From an uncultured SAR324 cluster bacterium (lineage in GTDB: Bacteria; SAR324; NAC60-12): a stretch of 64,000 nucleotides of DNA. Below are positions 17,708 through 26,628 of this stretch, in pieces. The DNA lies in NCBI GenBank assembly GCA_902575715.1, contig CACGSI010000001.1:1-64000 (forward strand), in the 5' to 3' direction. The position numbers and the translations under genes are program-made. The first letter of the stretch is position 1. Every line of letters starts with the position of its first letter. Below the pieces are notes generated by a model that saw only the letters and a list, made by a program, of their open reading frames with translations, made no database searches and was not told the DNA's origin.

Positions 17708-19525
17708 ATGGAAAGAATTATAGGTATTGACTTAGGTACTACAAATAGTTTGTCAGCTACTGTTTTTGAAGGTGGTCCAGAAATAATTGGAGATGACGAG
17801 TATGCAGTCACTCCATCTGTTTTATCATGGTGTGGGACTAAATGGATAGTGGGTCAAGAGGCACTTGATAAAAGAATTTCTGATCCTGTGAACACAGTTT
17901 TTTCAATTAAGCGTTTGATGGGGCGAGGCTTAGAGGATCTAGGAAATATGCTGTATGAGATTCCATATAAAGTTTTTGAAACAAAACGAAAATTAATAAA
18001 AGTCGAAATTTCTGAAAAAGAATTTACTCCCCAACAATTGTCAGCAGAGATTTTGCGAGAAGTTAAACATAGAGCTGAAAAGGCTCTAGGGGAAGTTGTT
18101 AAAAAAGCAGTAATAACGGTTCCTGCATATTTTGATGATGCACAAAGACAAGCAACAAGAGATTCTGCTAAAATTGCAGGGCTAGAAGTTGTTCGCATAA
18201 TTAATGAGCCAACTGCAGCGGCAATTGCTTACGGTCTTGATCAAAAAAAAGATGGATATGTTGCTGTTTATGATCTCGGGGGAGGAACTTTTGATATTTC
18301 TATTCTAAAACTATCTGGTAAAATTTTTAAGGTAATAGCAACTCATGGTAATACCAATTTAGGAGGAGACGATTTTGATCAAGCTTTAGTTAAAAATTTA
18401 AAAAAACTTATTGAAAAAGAAAATTCAGGTATAGATTTAAATAATGCTGAATCTAAACAAATTCTAAAAAAAGCAGCTGAAATTATTAAGATCGATTTAA
18501 GTTTTTCTAATAAATCTGATTTTTCATTAAAATTTCCAAAAAAAAGATTTACATATTCTGGCTCAATAAATGTTGAAGAATTTGAATCAATAATATCTCC
18601 AATGATTGAACAAACAATAATAAGTTGTAATCATGTTTTAAATCTTGCAAAAATCTCTAAAGAACAAGTAGATGAAATTGTTTTAGTTGGTGGATCTACT
18701 CTTATTCCTGGAGTGAGAAAAAAAATTGGGTCATTCTTTCAAAAACCACCCAATATAGCAATTGATCCTTATAAAGTAGTCGCAATTGGTGCGGGGATTC
18801 AAGGTCATCTTCTTGCTGGAGGAGAAAGAGAGTTTTTATTACTAGATGTTATACCCTTAGCCTTAGGTATTGAAACTTTGGGAGGAACATTTAGCAAAAT
18901 TATTACAGGAAATACTACAATTCCAGCTCAAGAAAGTGAGACATTTACTACAAATGTTGATGATCAAACTTCTATTGAAATAAATATTTTTCAGGGAGAG
19001 AGAGAGCTAATAAAGGATTGTCGAGCACTTGGGAAATTCAAGTTAAGTGGTATTCCTCTGATGAAAGCGGGTTATCCATTAATAGAAGTAATTTTTAGTG
19101 TGGATGCAAATGGAATTCTTAAAGTATCTGCAATTGAAAAGAGAAGTGGGAAAAATGCTGAAATAGAGGTGGTTCCATTTCATGGAATGACTCAATTTGA
19201 AATTGATAGAATAATGGAAGACTCATTCGAAAACGCAATAGAAGATTTCAATGAAAGACAGTTAATTGAATTTCGTCAGGTAGCAGAAAGAATTTTCAAA
19301 GGGGTTGAACAAAATTGGGAAACAGCTAAAAATATTCTTTCAAATTCTGAAATTAAAGAAATTCAAGAACAAATTGACAATGTAAAAAAAAGTATGAAGG
19401 GAACCGATTCCAATTTTTTAAAGTCTCAGTTGGATAAATTAGGCGATTTAACTAGACCTATAGCAGATACAGCAATGGGTAGTTCTATTCTTAAAGAGTT
19501 AAAAGTTGAATCTAAGAAATTATGA
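17708..19525 (+). CDS. hscA: Hsp70-type chaperone HscA
   Basis: ATPase that releases clusters from IscU to target proteins. 605 residues (E. coli HscA 616). Hsp70 nucleotide-binding motifs are clear: GIDLGTTNSL at the N-terminus, VYDLGGGTFDISIL, and the adenosine motif LVGGSTLIPGVRK. The substrate domain begins near residue 370 (LDVIPLALGIETLGG), and the tail is the helical lid, short and without the EEVD-like or glycine-rich end of general Hsp70s. Identity as HscA rather than DnaK rests on length and on its place after iscU and hscB. About 100 bases of A/T-rich DNA separate it from hscB. No ferredoxin or IscX gene follows. Confidence 0.92.
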   Translation: MERIIGIDLGTTNSLSATVFEGGPEIIGDDEYAVTPSVLSWCGTKWIVGQEALDKRISDPVNTVFSIKRLMGRGLEDLGNMLYEIPYKVFETKRKLIKVEISEKEFTPQQLSAEILREVKHRAEKALGEVVKKAVITVPAYFDDAQRQATRDSAKIAGLEVVRIINEPTAAAIAYGLDQKKDGYVAVYDLGGGTFDISILKLSGKIFKVIATHGNTNLGGDDFDQALVKNLKKLIEKENSGIDLNNAESKQILKKAAEIIKIDLSFSNKSDFSLKFPKKRFTYSGSINVEEFESIISPMIEQTIISCNHVLNLAKISKEQVDEIVLVGGSTLIPGVRKKIGSFFQKPPNIAIDPYKVVAIGAGIQGHLLAGGEREFLLLDVIPLALGIETLGGTFSKIITGNTTIPAQESETFTTNVDDQTSIEINIFQGERELIKDCRALGKFKLSGIPLMKAGYPLIEVIFSVDANGILKVSAIEKRSGKNAEIEVVPFHGMTQFEIDRIMEDSFENAIEDFNERQLIEFRQVAERIFKGVEQNWETAKNILSNSEIKEIQEQIDNVKKSMKGTDSNFLKSQLDKLGDLTRPIADTAMGSSILKELKVESKKL

Positions 19526-19652
19526 TATTTATTTTAAGAATTATTTTAATTTTGCCTTAATATTTATTAAAAAATATATAAAAAAATAAATTGAAAGAAT
19601 TTGAAAAAATTTAAAAATAAAGAGTTATTTATAAAAAAATTTATTTGATGAA

Positions 19653-20432
19653 ATGATTTTCAAAGCGAGGCTGCTTAAAAAACCTAAGCTTATTAAAGAC
19701 TATTTTTCTATACAGTCACTTCAATATTCTCAATATAGACCAACATATCCCAAAAAATTGTATCGTTATTTACTTAGTGAATGTAGAGAAAGAAAACTTG
19801 CTTGGGACGCAGGCACAGGGAATGGTCAAGCTGCAAAAAAATTGTCAGTTTACTTCGATAAAGTTTGTGCTACAGATATAAGTAATTCACAAATTTTAAA
19901 TTCTTTCCCAGAGCAAAATATTAATTATTTAGTAGCTAATGAACAAGTTCCATCGCTAAAGAAAAGTTCTGTCGATTTGATAACTGTTGCTCAAGCTCTC
20001 CATTGGTTTGATACAAAAATTTTTTATTTAGAAGCAAAGAGGTTATTAAAAAGATATGGATTAATAGCATGCTGGTGTTATAGTGGATTTAATATAGATG
20101 AGCGACTTAATCAGGAGATAAAATGGTTTTACTCAGTTTTTTTAAAAGGATTTTGGCCACCAGAAATAAGACTAGTTGAAACGGGATATAGGACTTTGTC
20201 TTTTCCATTTCGTGAATTAAGAGTCCCCAAATTTGAGATAAAATTAGTATGGAAATTTAAAAATATGTTAGGCTATATGAGTAGTTGGAGTGCAGTAGTA
20301 AATTTTAAAAGGCGAGAAGGCTATGATCCGATTTCAAAAAATTTAGAACGTTTAAAATTAGCTTGGGGGGATTTAGAAGAAAAAAAAGAAGTAAAATGGT
20401 CTATATCATTACGAGCAGGGCACCTGTTGTAA
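19653..20432 (+). CDS. Class I SAM-dependent methyltransferase
   Basis: 259 residues. A start FSIQSLQYSQYRPTYPKKLY matches the FDxxAxxYxxYRPxYP opening of a methyltransferase group. Motif I is AWDAGTGNGQAA, the acidic residue after strand 2 is in ATDIS, and DLITVAQALHWFD is the motif IV region of this subfamily. The C-terminal third carries aromatic-rich segments of unknown role. The substrate cannot be told. It stands alone behind hscA with about 125 bases in between, and ahead of the selenoprotein gene. Confidence 0.8.
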   Translation: MIFKARLLKKPKLIKDYFSIQSLQYSQYRPTYPKKLYRYLLSECRERKLAWDAGTGNGQAAKKLSVYFDKVCATDISNSQILNSFPEQNINYLVANEQVPSLKKSSVDLITVAQALHWFDTKIFYLEAKRLLKRYGLIACWCYSGFNIDERLNQEIKWFYSVFLKGFWPPEIRLVETGYRTLSFPFRELRVPKFEIKLVWKFKNMLGYMSSWSAVVNFKRREGYDPISKNLERLKLAWGDLEEKKEVKWSISLRAGHLL

Positions 20433-20538
20433 ATGATTTAATGTCATATATTTAACAAAAGGGTTTGCTTGTGATATATTATCCAGCTAAGCTCTTGCTA
20501 ATAAATTAATAAAATAAATTTTAAAATAGGGAAGAAAA

Positions 20539-20883
20539 ATGATTAAAAAGATTGATTGGGGATATTTCAGGAATGGTTGAAACTCCTGTAAAAAAGCTCA
20601 AGAGGTTCTTGATGCAAAAAAAATATCTGTGGGAACTATTATTTTGGCCAACAAAGAAAAAATTGACAGTAATTCAGCTTGGGAAATGTTGGGATCTGCT
20701 AGTTCAATAAGAACTGGCAAAGGCAAAAAAATTCAAGAATGGAATCCTAAATCTGATGATAAATTAGAAATTTTGAAAGATGTAATTGGTCCTAGCGGGA
20801 ACTTAAGAGCACCTGCTTGGAGAATGGGGAATGACTATATAGTGGGCTTTAACCCAGAACTTTACGAGGAAGTATTTGGATAA
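20539..20883 (+). CDS. ArsC/Spx-like thioredoxin-fold selenoprotein (UGA read as selenocysteine)
   Basis: The frame opens at ATG 20539 and runs to TAA 20883 with a single in-frame TGA at 20578-20580 (codon 14). Read through, this gives 114 residues. The TGA falls exactly at the first position of a redox motif, FRNG-U-NSCKKAQEVL, giving a U-x-x-C centre where ArsC/Spx-like proteins have C-x-x-C. The C-terminal part has the cis-proline region LRAPAWRMG and the family ending GFNPELYEEVFG. A SECIS-like hairpin lies just downstream of the TGA. An AGGGAAG ribosome site precedes the ATG; argC starts directly after the stop. The likely role is thiol/selenol reduction; the substrate is unknown. The alternative is a single nonsense mutation, but no other damage is seen. 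Confidence 0.85.
20596..20615 (+). promoter_or_regulatory. Bacterial SECIS-like hairpin
   Basis: Starting 15 bases after the TGA, the 6-base arms TCAAGA (20598-20603) and TCTTGA (20607-20612) form a perfect stem with GGT at the tip. Two further G-C pairs below it extend the helix if one U (20613) is bulged out. Bacterial SECIS elements lie inside the coding region just after the UGA, carry a G-U (often GGU) apical loop and have a bulged U; here the bulge is on the 3' side, whereas in E. coli fdhF it is on the 5' side. SelB would bind here. Confidence 0.75.
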
Positions 20884-21912
20884 ATGATCCGGGTAGGAAT
20901 TATAGGAGCAGCGGGATTATCAGGGATTGAACTTCTAAAGTTTCTGAAAAATCACCCAGAAATATCTGTTGAACTGGTAACTTCAAGCAAATATGAAGGT
21001 AAGAAAGTTAATAATGTTTTTCCAGAGTTAAATTCTTATTCAAATGTATTTGAATCAAATGAAACGACTGTTTCTGGATGTGATGTTGTCTTTCTTGCAG
21101 TTCCCAACAAAGTGAGCTTGGAGATTGTTCCAAAAATTTGGAAAAATGATGTTAGAGTAATTGACTTATCAGGAGTATTTAGGTTAAAAGATGTTGATTT
21201 GTTTAAAAAGTTTTATCAACTATCTCACAAATCTCCAGATTTGCTTAAAGAAGCTGTTTTTGGATTGCCAGAATATTTTAAAGAAAAAATCGAGAATGCA
21301 CGTCTAATTGCTAATCCTGGCTGTTATTCTACTTCTGCTTTGCTTGGCTTAATACCATTGGCTGATCTGATGGTTAGACTTGAGAGTCCTGCCATTATTG
21401 ATTCAAAATCTGGAGTTAGTGGCGCAGGTGGAAGAGTTGAAGATGATTCAGTAAACTACATTAGCGTTAATGAAAATTTCAGAGCTTATAAGGCCTTTAG
21501 TCATCAGCACCAGCCTGAAATTCAGCAATATTTATCTGAGATTACTAATTATGATTCTGAAAAAGTAGGTGAGATAATTTTTACGCCGTACTTACTTCCT
21601 GTAAATAGAGGCATTTTGTCAACAATATATTTACATTTCAAGGAATCTATCCATGATAGCGAAATAATAGAAAGATTTAGTAAGTTTTCAAAAAAAAACG
21701 AGTTTGTAAATTTTTTGGGCATAGGCGTTTTGCCAGATTTAAAGATAACATTTAATTCTAACTATTGTATGGTTGGTGCAGCGTCTGATCAATCTAGAAA
21801 ACATTGGATGATAGTAACAAGTATAGATAATTTAGTAAAAGGCGCTTCTGGACAGGCTATTCAAAATATGAATTTAATGTTTGGTCTAGAGCAAAGTTTG
21901 GGATTAATTTGA
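20884..21912 (+). CDS. argC: N-acetyl-gamma-glutamyl-phosphate reductase
   Basis: Third step of arginine synthesis: NADPH reduces N-acetylglutamyl phosphate to the semialdehyde. 342 residues, the usual type 1 length. The NADP site is GIIGAAGLSGIELLKFL at the N-terminus. The catalytic cysteine is in ANPGCYSTSALLGLIPL, and the histidine region is FSHQHQPEI. The ATG follows the selenoprotein stop directly, so both genes share a message. The other arginine gene in the window, argG, is 7 kb away. Confidence 0.96.
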   Translation: MIRVGIIGAAGLSGIELLKFLKNHPEISVELVTSSKYEGKKVNNVFPELNSYSNVFESNETTVSGCDVVFLAVPNKVSLEIVPKIWKNDVRVIDLSGVFRLKDVDLFKKFYQLSHKSPDLLKEAVFGLPEYFKEKIENARLIANPGCYSTSALLGLIPLADLMVRLESPAIIDSKSGVSGAGGRVEDDSVNYISVNENFRAYKAFSHQHQPEIQQYLSEITNYDSEKVGEIIFTPYLLPVNRGILSTIYLHFKESIHDSEIIERFSKFSKKNEFVNFLGIGVLPDLKITFNSNYCMVGAASDQSRKHWMIVTSIDNLVKGASGQAIQNMNLMFGLEQSLGLI

Positions 21913-21915
21913 TGA

Positions 21916-22809
21916 TTATTTATTGATTTCATCTCCTGCCATTCTCCGATCTGGTCCCATTAGATTTTCGAAATAACACATTTCTTTTAATCGGGAATGT
22001 ATCCTTTCACCAACTCTCTTTCTGATTGTATCAGCAATAAACGTTTCCATTTCGGTTTTTTCACGATTTCTGATTTGCTCTTTGAGTGTATTTTCTTCAT
22101 TTTCAGTAAAATTAGTGGTGACCATAATTATTTGATTACGATTGTATCTTTCAGAAATTAGCATATCTAATACGCCAAGTTCCCAGTCGCTATTTCTGCC
22201 TTTACCCATGTCATCTATTATGAGTATATCTGCTTGAAGGTGAGGTTCAATAATTTCAATATCAGATTTACCTTCAGAATAACCCTGTCTTAGCTCAGAT
22301 AGTAGTTCGGCAAAACTTTGAAAAATGCAAGAAATTCCATTAATCACAGTACATTGGTAAGCAAATCCAGTCATAAGATGGGTCTTACCCGTACCAGGGG
22401 GCCCCATTAATACCATTCCTTTAAAGTCTTCAGATTCATACTGAACAATATTCTGGTCATTTAAACGTTGGGGTAAAAGCCTAAAGATACTTTCCAGAAG
22501 ATCAAAAACTATTTCATTTTCTTTGTCTCTATCCTTATCTTTTAGATGGCTATTTTTATAACGTTGTGGTATTCGGGCACTATTGTATAGCTGAACTTTC
22601 CTCTTTATTTGTTCACATTCCGGACAAGAAATTGCTATATCACGTTGCAAACTATCTTTTTCAACTATGTATCCAGTATTTTTGCAAATTTTGCATTGAC
22701 TATCAACACAATTGCAAAGACTAGCATGTGCATATCGTTGACGAGAACGAATACTAATTAAGACTCTAGTATTTTCACATAAATGACAGTTTGAATCTAT
22801 TTTTGTCAT
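21916..22809 (-). CDS. DnaC/IstB-like AAA+ ATPase with N-terminal zinc-ribbon region
   Basis: AAA+ protein of the helicase-loader type. Before the ATPase domain comes a cysteine-rich part with CHLC, CNC, CKIC and CPEC pairs, probably zinc binding. Walker A is MGPPGTGKTHLM, Walker B is ILIIDDMGKG, and the VTTNF sensor region follows; this matches DnaC-type loaders found next to or apart from dnaB. I chose the ATG at 22809 (MTKIDSNCHLC) because the 21 residues gained from an upstream ATG at 22872 are unlike the family. It is convergent with argC, with three bases between stops. Confidence 0.75.
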   Translation of the reverse strand: MTKIDSNCHLCENTRVLISIRSRQRYAHASLCNCVDSQCKICKNTGYIVEKDSLQRDIAISCPECEQIKRKVQLYNSARIPQRYKNSHLKDKDRDKENEIVFDLLESIFRLLPQRLNDQNIVQYESEDFKGMVLMGPPGTGKTHLMTGFAYQCTVINGISCIFQSFAELLSELRQGYSEGKSDIEIIEPHLQADILIIDDMGKGRNSDWELGVLDMLISERYNRNQIIMVTTNFTENEENTLKEQIRNREKTEMETFIADTIRKRVGERIHSRLKEMCYFENLMGPDRRMAGDEINK

Positions 22810-22998
22810 TGAAAAATTTTTAAAATTGATTATTAATGAATAAAAAATATATTTATATGTTGGATCATGCAAGTGGAAGTGTCCAGAGAATTAATAGAAC
22901 TTGATACAAAATTTTACATTTATTCTTTTAAACTTATAATAAATTAATAAAAATATTTTAAGTTTAATTAAAAAATATAATTTTAATACTTTACCTAA

Positions 22999-24051
22999 AT
23001 GAAAAATCTCGAGAATGACAGATTAATTCGTGTAATTAATAAATTGCCTGTAGACAGAGTTCCAATATGGATTATGAGACAGGCTGGAAGAACAGATCCA
23101 GAATACAATAAAATTAGAAAGAATGATGGTCGTTCACTAGAAAAATTATTTCAAGATCCTGAAATATCAATAAAAATTTCATTACTTCCTAAAAGATTAG
23201 GAGTAGATGCAATTATTATGTTTCAGGATATCTTAACTCCATTAACTCCTTCAGGGGCGGAATTTCGTTTCACCCCGGGGCCTATTTTACAAAATCCTAT
23301 TCGTGATATAAAACAGGTAAAAAATCTTAAATCTGTTGATCCTGAAATTCATTTGAATGCAGTCGCGCAAATAATTAGAGGTCTAAATAAAAGCTTGAAA
23401 GGTGAGCTACCAGTTTTAGGATTTGCAGGGTCTCCTATGACCTTGGCTTTTTTTATGATCGCAGGAAGCAATCCTAAAAATAAAATTGAAAAAGTATTAA
23501 CATTCATAGAAGAACAACCAGAAATAGCAAAATCTTTATTGAAATGGTTGACAGAATTGACAATAGATTATCTAAATTTTCAAATAGAATCTGGAGTTCA
23601 TGTGATACAATTATTTGAGTCATTTGCAGAATATATAGAATTAGAGATTTATAAAAAATATGTTCAACCAACACATGAAAAAATTTTCAGTTCTATTTCA
23701 AAAAATATTCCATCTATTTTGTTTACAAAAGAATTCCCTTATATCGAATTAATGATCCAAAGCGGAGCTTCAGTATTAAGCGTAGGGAATTGTATTAATT
23801 TATCTTTAGCAAAAGAAAAAGCTCCAAATATGATTTTACAAGGGAATATAGATAACCAAATATTAGCAGATGGAACAAAGGAAGAAATTAAAGAAGCTAT
23901 TAAAAAATGTTTTTTTGAAAGTGGTAGACATAATCATATTTTAAATTTGAACCATGGATTACTCGAAAGAACCCCTTTTGAAAATGTTAAGTATTTTATA
24001 AAAGTTGCAAAGCAATATGGAAGGACTCAAAAAATAAATGAAAATTATTAA
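22999..24051 (+). CDS. hemE: Uroporphyrinogen decarboxylase
   Basis: Decarboxylates uroporphyrinogen III to coproporphyrinogen III on the heme path. 350 residues, TIM barrel. The substrate loop is WIMRQAGRTDPEYNK; the two arginines of MRQAGR are kept, but the usual YLPEYR that follows is TDPEYN. The catalytic aspartate lies in IMFQDILTPL. LGFAGSPMTLAFFMIAG and the C-terminal NHGLLERTPFENVKYFI are standard. No other heme gene is adjacent; the DNA to its right is a decayed gene. Confidence 0.93.
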   Translation: MKNLENDRLIRVINKLPVDRVPIWIMRQAGRTDPEYNKIRKNDGRSLEKLFQDPEISIKISLLPKRLGVDAIIMFQDILTPLTPSGAEFRFTPGPILQNPIRDIKQVKNLKSVDPEIHLNAVAQIIRGLNKSLKGELPVLGFAGSPMTLAFFMIAGSNPKNKIEKVLTFIEEQPEIAKSLLKWLTELTIDYLNFQIESGVHVIQLFESFAEYIELEIYKKYVQPTHEKIFSSISKNIPSILFTKEFPYIELMIQSGASVLSVGNCINLSLAKEKAPNMILQGNIDNQILADGTKEEIKEAIKKCFFESGRHNHILNLNHGLLERTPFENVKYFIKVAKQYGRTQKINENY

Positions 24052-24099
24052 GAAATTATATTCAAATAAAGAAAAAATTTTTTATAAGACAGGAAAAAG

Positions 24100-24610
24100 G
24101 AGACCCGATTTTGATTATAGATGAATTTAATAAGTTATTATTCTTCCTTCTATTTTTGAATCAACGCTCAGTTTTGCTTAAATATAATCCATCACTATAT
24201 TATCCATAAGAGTCCCGATGGTTGCATCGATTAATATGTCCCCTTTTTTTTAACTAAATAGCTATCTCAGCGTTTAGAAATAAGAATCAATAGTTGCAAA
24301 GCTTATAAGATTTTTCTTAAATGAAAGTATTATTCCCTATTTTAATTTAAATAATTTGACTACCTATTTTGCTTTTGGGATTTTATTTAAAACTCAAGCC
24401 AGAAAAACGGAGGCTACCAAAGTTATTTTCAACTTTATTCTATGCACTTTCAAGAACTACCCATATCTGCAATCCTTTTAATTTAAACTTTACTTCATAG
24501 TTTTCAAAAGATAGTTCAGAAAAAATATGTTAGACTTCCTTGCTTCAATAGAATGATTAAGTTAGGATGGTTTATATAGTGGGATCTGAAAAATATTTTT
24601 AGAATTTGAT
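24100..24610 (-). pseudogene. Decayed gene on the minus strand, perhaps a PilZ-type protein
   Basis: Intergenic DNA of 620 bases between hemE and mutL. On the minus strand one frame stays protein-like from about 24605 down to a TAG at 24440-24442, reading among others YEVKFKLKGLQIWVV. Past that stop the same frame continues with FGSLRFSGLSFK and IGSQII, broken by further TAA codons. Another frame beyond an A8 run (about 24100-24240) reads GDILIDATIGTLMDNIV. The S-GLSF part preceded by a charged strand resembles the core of PilZ domains, but this is a weak call. Several stops plus a frameshift mark it as dead. Confidence 0.45.
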
Positions 24611-24672
24611 TAGATTTTTTTAATTCTTTATGCCAGTTTTTAGTCAAAAGTAATATAATTTAACAATAAAAA

Positions 24673-26628
24673 ATGCCTAAATCATCTTTCAAAAAAAATG
24701 TTATAAAGATTCTCCCCGAATCTTTAATTAATAAAATTGCAGCAGGAGAAGTTGTTGAAAGGCCTTCTTCTGTTGTTAAGGAACTTATAGAAAATTCAAT
24801 CGACGCAGGAGCAACTGAAATACATGTTAATGTAAAAAATGGTGGTAAAGACTTAATTTCAATAATCGATAATGGTTGTGGAATGAATAAAAAAGATGCT
24901 AAAATCTCTTTTGAAAGACATGCTACTAGTAAAATAAATATAGAAGATGATTTATTTCACATAAATACTTTAGGATTTAGGGGGGAAGCACTCGCTGCGA
25001 TAGCCTCAGTTTCACATTTTGAATTATTGACTTGTGATAATCAAAATCAAAGTGGTTCAAGACTATATATTAAAGGAGGGAATCTCGAGGAGGAAGGTAA
25101 AGTAGGATTCCCTAAAGGAACTAAAATATCAGTTGAAAAACTTTTTTATAATACACCAGCAAGAAAGAAATTTTTAAAAACAACGGCCACTGAAATTAAG
25201 CATATCCAACAACATTTTATTCAAAAGTCTCTTTCTCACCCAAATATACATTTTCTCTTAACTCATAACAAACAAATTTTGTTAAATCTTCGTAGGAGTA
25301 AAGAATTGGAAATTAGAATTGAGCAAATTTTTGGAGAAGAGTTTAAAGAAATTTTAATGCCTGTTAAACACAAAGAGACGTATCTAAAATTTGACGGATA
25401 TGTTTCATTTGTTTCTAAACCTAGGGGCAGTCGTCGATGGCAATATGTTTTTGTTAATGGACGAAATATCAGGTCTAATACAATAAATCACGCTATTTAC
25501 AATGGCTATGGAACATTTTTGGGGCGCAATCAACATCCAGCCTTTTTTTTAAATTTAAGGGTAAGTCCTTCCGAGATAGATGTCAATGTTCATCCTGCAA
25601 AGACAGAGATACGTTTTCGAAACAGCCACTTAATTCACACTATTTTAGTGGATCAAATTTCTAGATTACTTAAAGATGGAGCCAGTCGCAGGTTTTTTGG
25701 TCATGAACATTTAAAATCAAAAATTGTAAGTTTTGACTCTTCAGGGCAAATGGAATTACCTATCAAAAAGTCATCAAGTTTGAATGAATATGATACTGAA
25801 AAAAAAATTAAAAAAGATATAAAATCGAACTCAGAAAAACATAATAATGTAAGAACAATTTCTGAAAATTTAATACATGATGAAAACCCCTTATTTCATA
25901 AAAATATCTATTCAGATTCAGAAACAAGAAAATTCCCCAAGAATTATGTCCAATTAAAAAAGGGAAATGATTTAAAAATCGCTAAGAATCATGAGGACCT
26001 TAATTTTTTTTATGAGGTTAGAGCTATTTCCAATATATCTCCTTACCCAAATTATCCTAAAAATATAAAGCCCCTAGGGCAGTTTTTTGGAAGATATATA
26101 ATTGCAGAAAATATTGAAGAATTAATTATTTTTGACCAGAAGTTGTTTTGGGAAAAATTAGTGTATATGTTTTATTTCTATGCTGTGCAAAAAAAAGTTG
26201 TGATTTCGTTAGATTTTAATAATCCAATACTAATTGAATTTTCATCACAAGAAACAGAAATTGTTAAAAATCATATCGATGATATAGCGTTTGCGGGATT
26301 TTCTATTAGTCATTTTGGAAGGAATACATTTTCAATTTATTCTAGACCAGAAATATTAAAAGAGGAAAATGTAGATAATGTTTTGAGAAAAGTTATGAGT
26401 AGTTTAATTTTATCAAAAAAAGGGAATTATGAAGAAAAAATACAAAGCTTAATCTGTTATAATGTGGCTTTAAATGCGAAATTAAATTTAGTAAATGAAC
26501 TGAATAGAGATGAAGTAAATTTTTTGTTAGCTAAATGGGAAGAATTAGGTCATCCATCGAATTCCATAGGTAGTAAGCCAATTTATTTTAAAATAACTAA
26601 AGAAGAGTTAGAGAATAGATTTAAATAA
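24673..26628 (+). CDS. mutL: DNA mismatch repair protein MutL, endonuclease motif lost
   Basis: Matchmaker ATPase between MutS and the strand-cutting step. 651 residues. The N-terminal GHKL ATPase is intact: ELIENSIDAGATEI, IDNGCGMNKKDA, SFERHATSKI, TLGFRGEALAAIASVS, and FVNGRNIRS and DVNVHPAKTEIRF in the transducer domain. The C-terminal dimer domain lacks the metal site of endonuclease-type MutL: DQHA-x2-E-x4-E is FDQKLFWEKLVYM here, and the usual CPHGRP near the end is SIGSKP. So this MutL probably cannot nick DNA itself. The linker (about residues 345-440) is lysine- and asparagine-rich. Confidence 0.92.
   Translation: MPKSSFKKNVIKILPESLINKIAAGEVVERPSSVVKELIENSIDAGATEIHVNVKNGGKDLISIIDNGCGMNKKDAKISFERHATSKINIEDDLFHINTLGFRGEALAAIASVSHFELLTCDNQNQSGSRLYIKGGNLEEEGKVGFPKGTKISVEKLFYNTPARKKFLKTTATEIKHIQQHFIQKSLSHPNIHFLLTHNKQILLNLRRSKELEIRIEQIFGEEFKEILMPVKHKETYLKFDGYVSFVSKPRGSRRWQYVFVNGRNIRSNTINHAIYNGYGTFLGRNQHPAFFLNLRVSPSEIDVNVHPAKTEIRFRNSHLIHTILVDQISRLLKDGASRRFFGHEHLKSKIVSFDSSGQMELPIKKSSSLNEYDTEKKIKKDIKSNSEKHNNVRTISENLIHDENPLFHKNIYSDSETRKFPKNYVQLKKGNDLKIAKNHEDLNFFYEVRAISNISPYPNYPKNIKPLGQFFGRYIIAENIEELIIFDQKLFWEKLVYMFYFYAVQKKVVISLDFNNPILIEFSSQETEIVKNHIDDIAFAGFSISHFGRNTFSIYSRPEILKEENVDNVLRKVMSSLILSKKGNYEEKIQSLICYNVALNAKLNLVNELNRDEVNFLLAKWEELGHPSNSIGSKPIYFKITKEELENRFK

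Noticed and set aside
20629..20883. A GTG-started 84-residue protein without its redox centre
   Set aside because: The frame continues upstream through the TGA with family-like sequence, a ribosome site and an ATG; the short form would lack the active site and has no ribosome site of its own.
22868..22948. A 26-codon plus-strand frame beginning MQVEVSRELIELD upstream of hemE
   Set aside because: Too short, no ribosome site, and it ends in low-complexity DNA; chance cannot be excluded.
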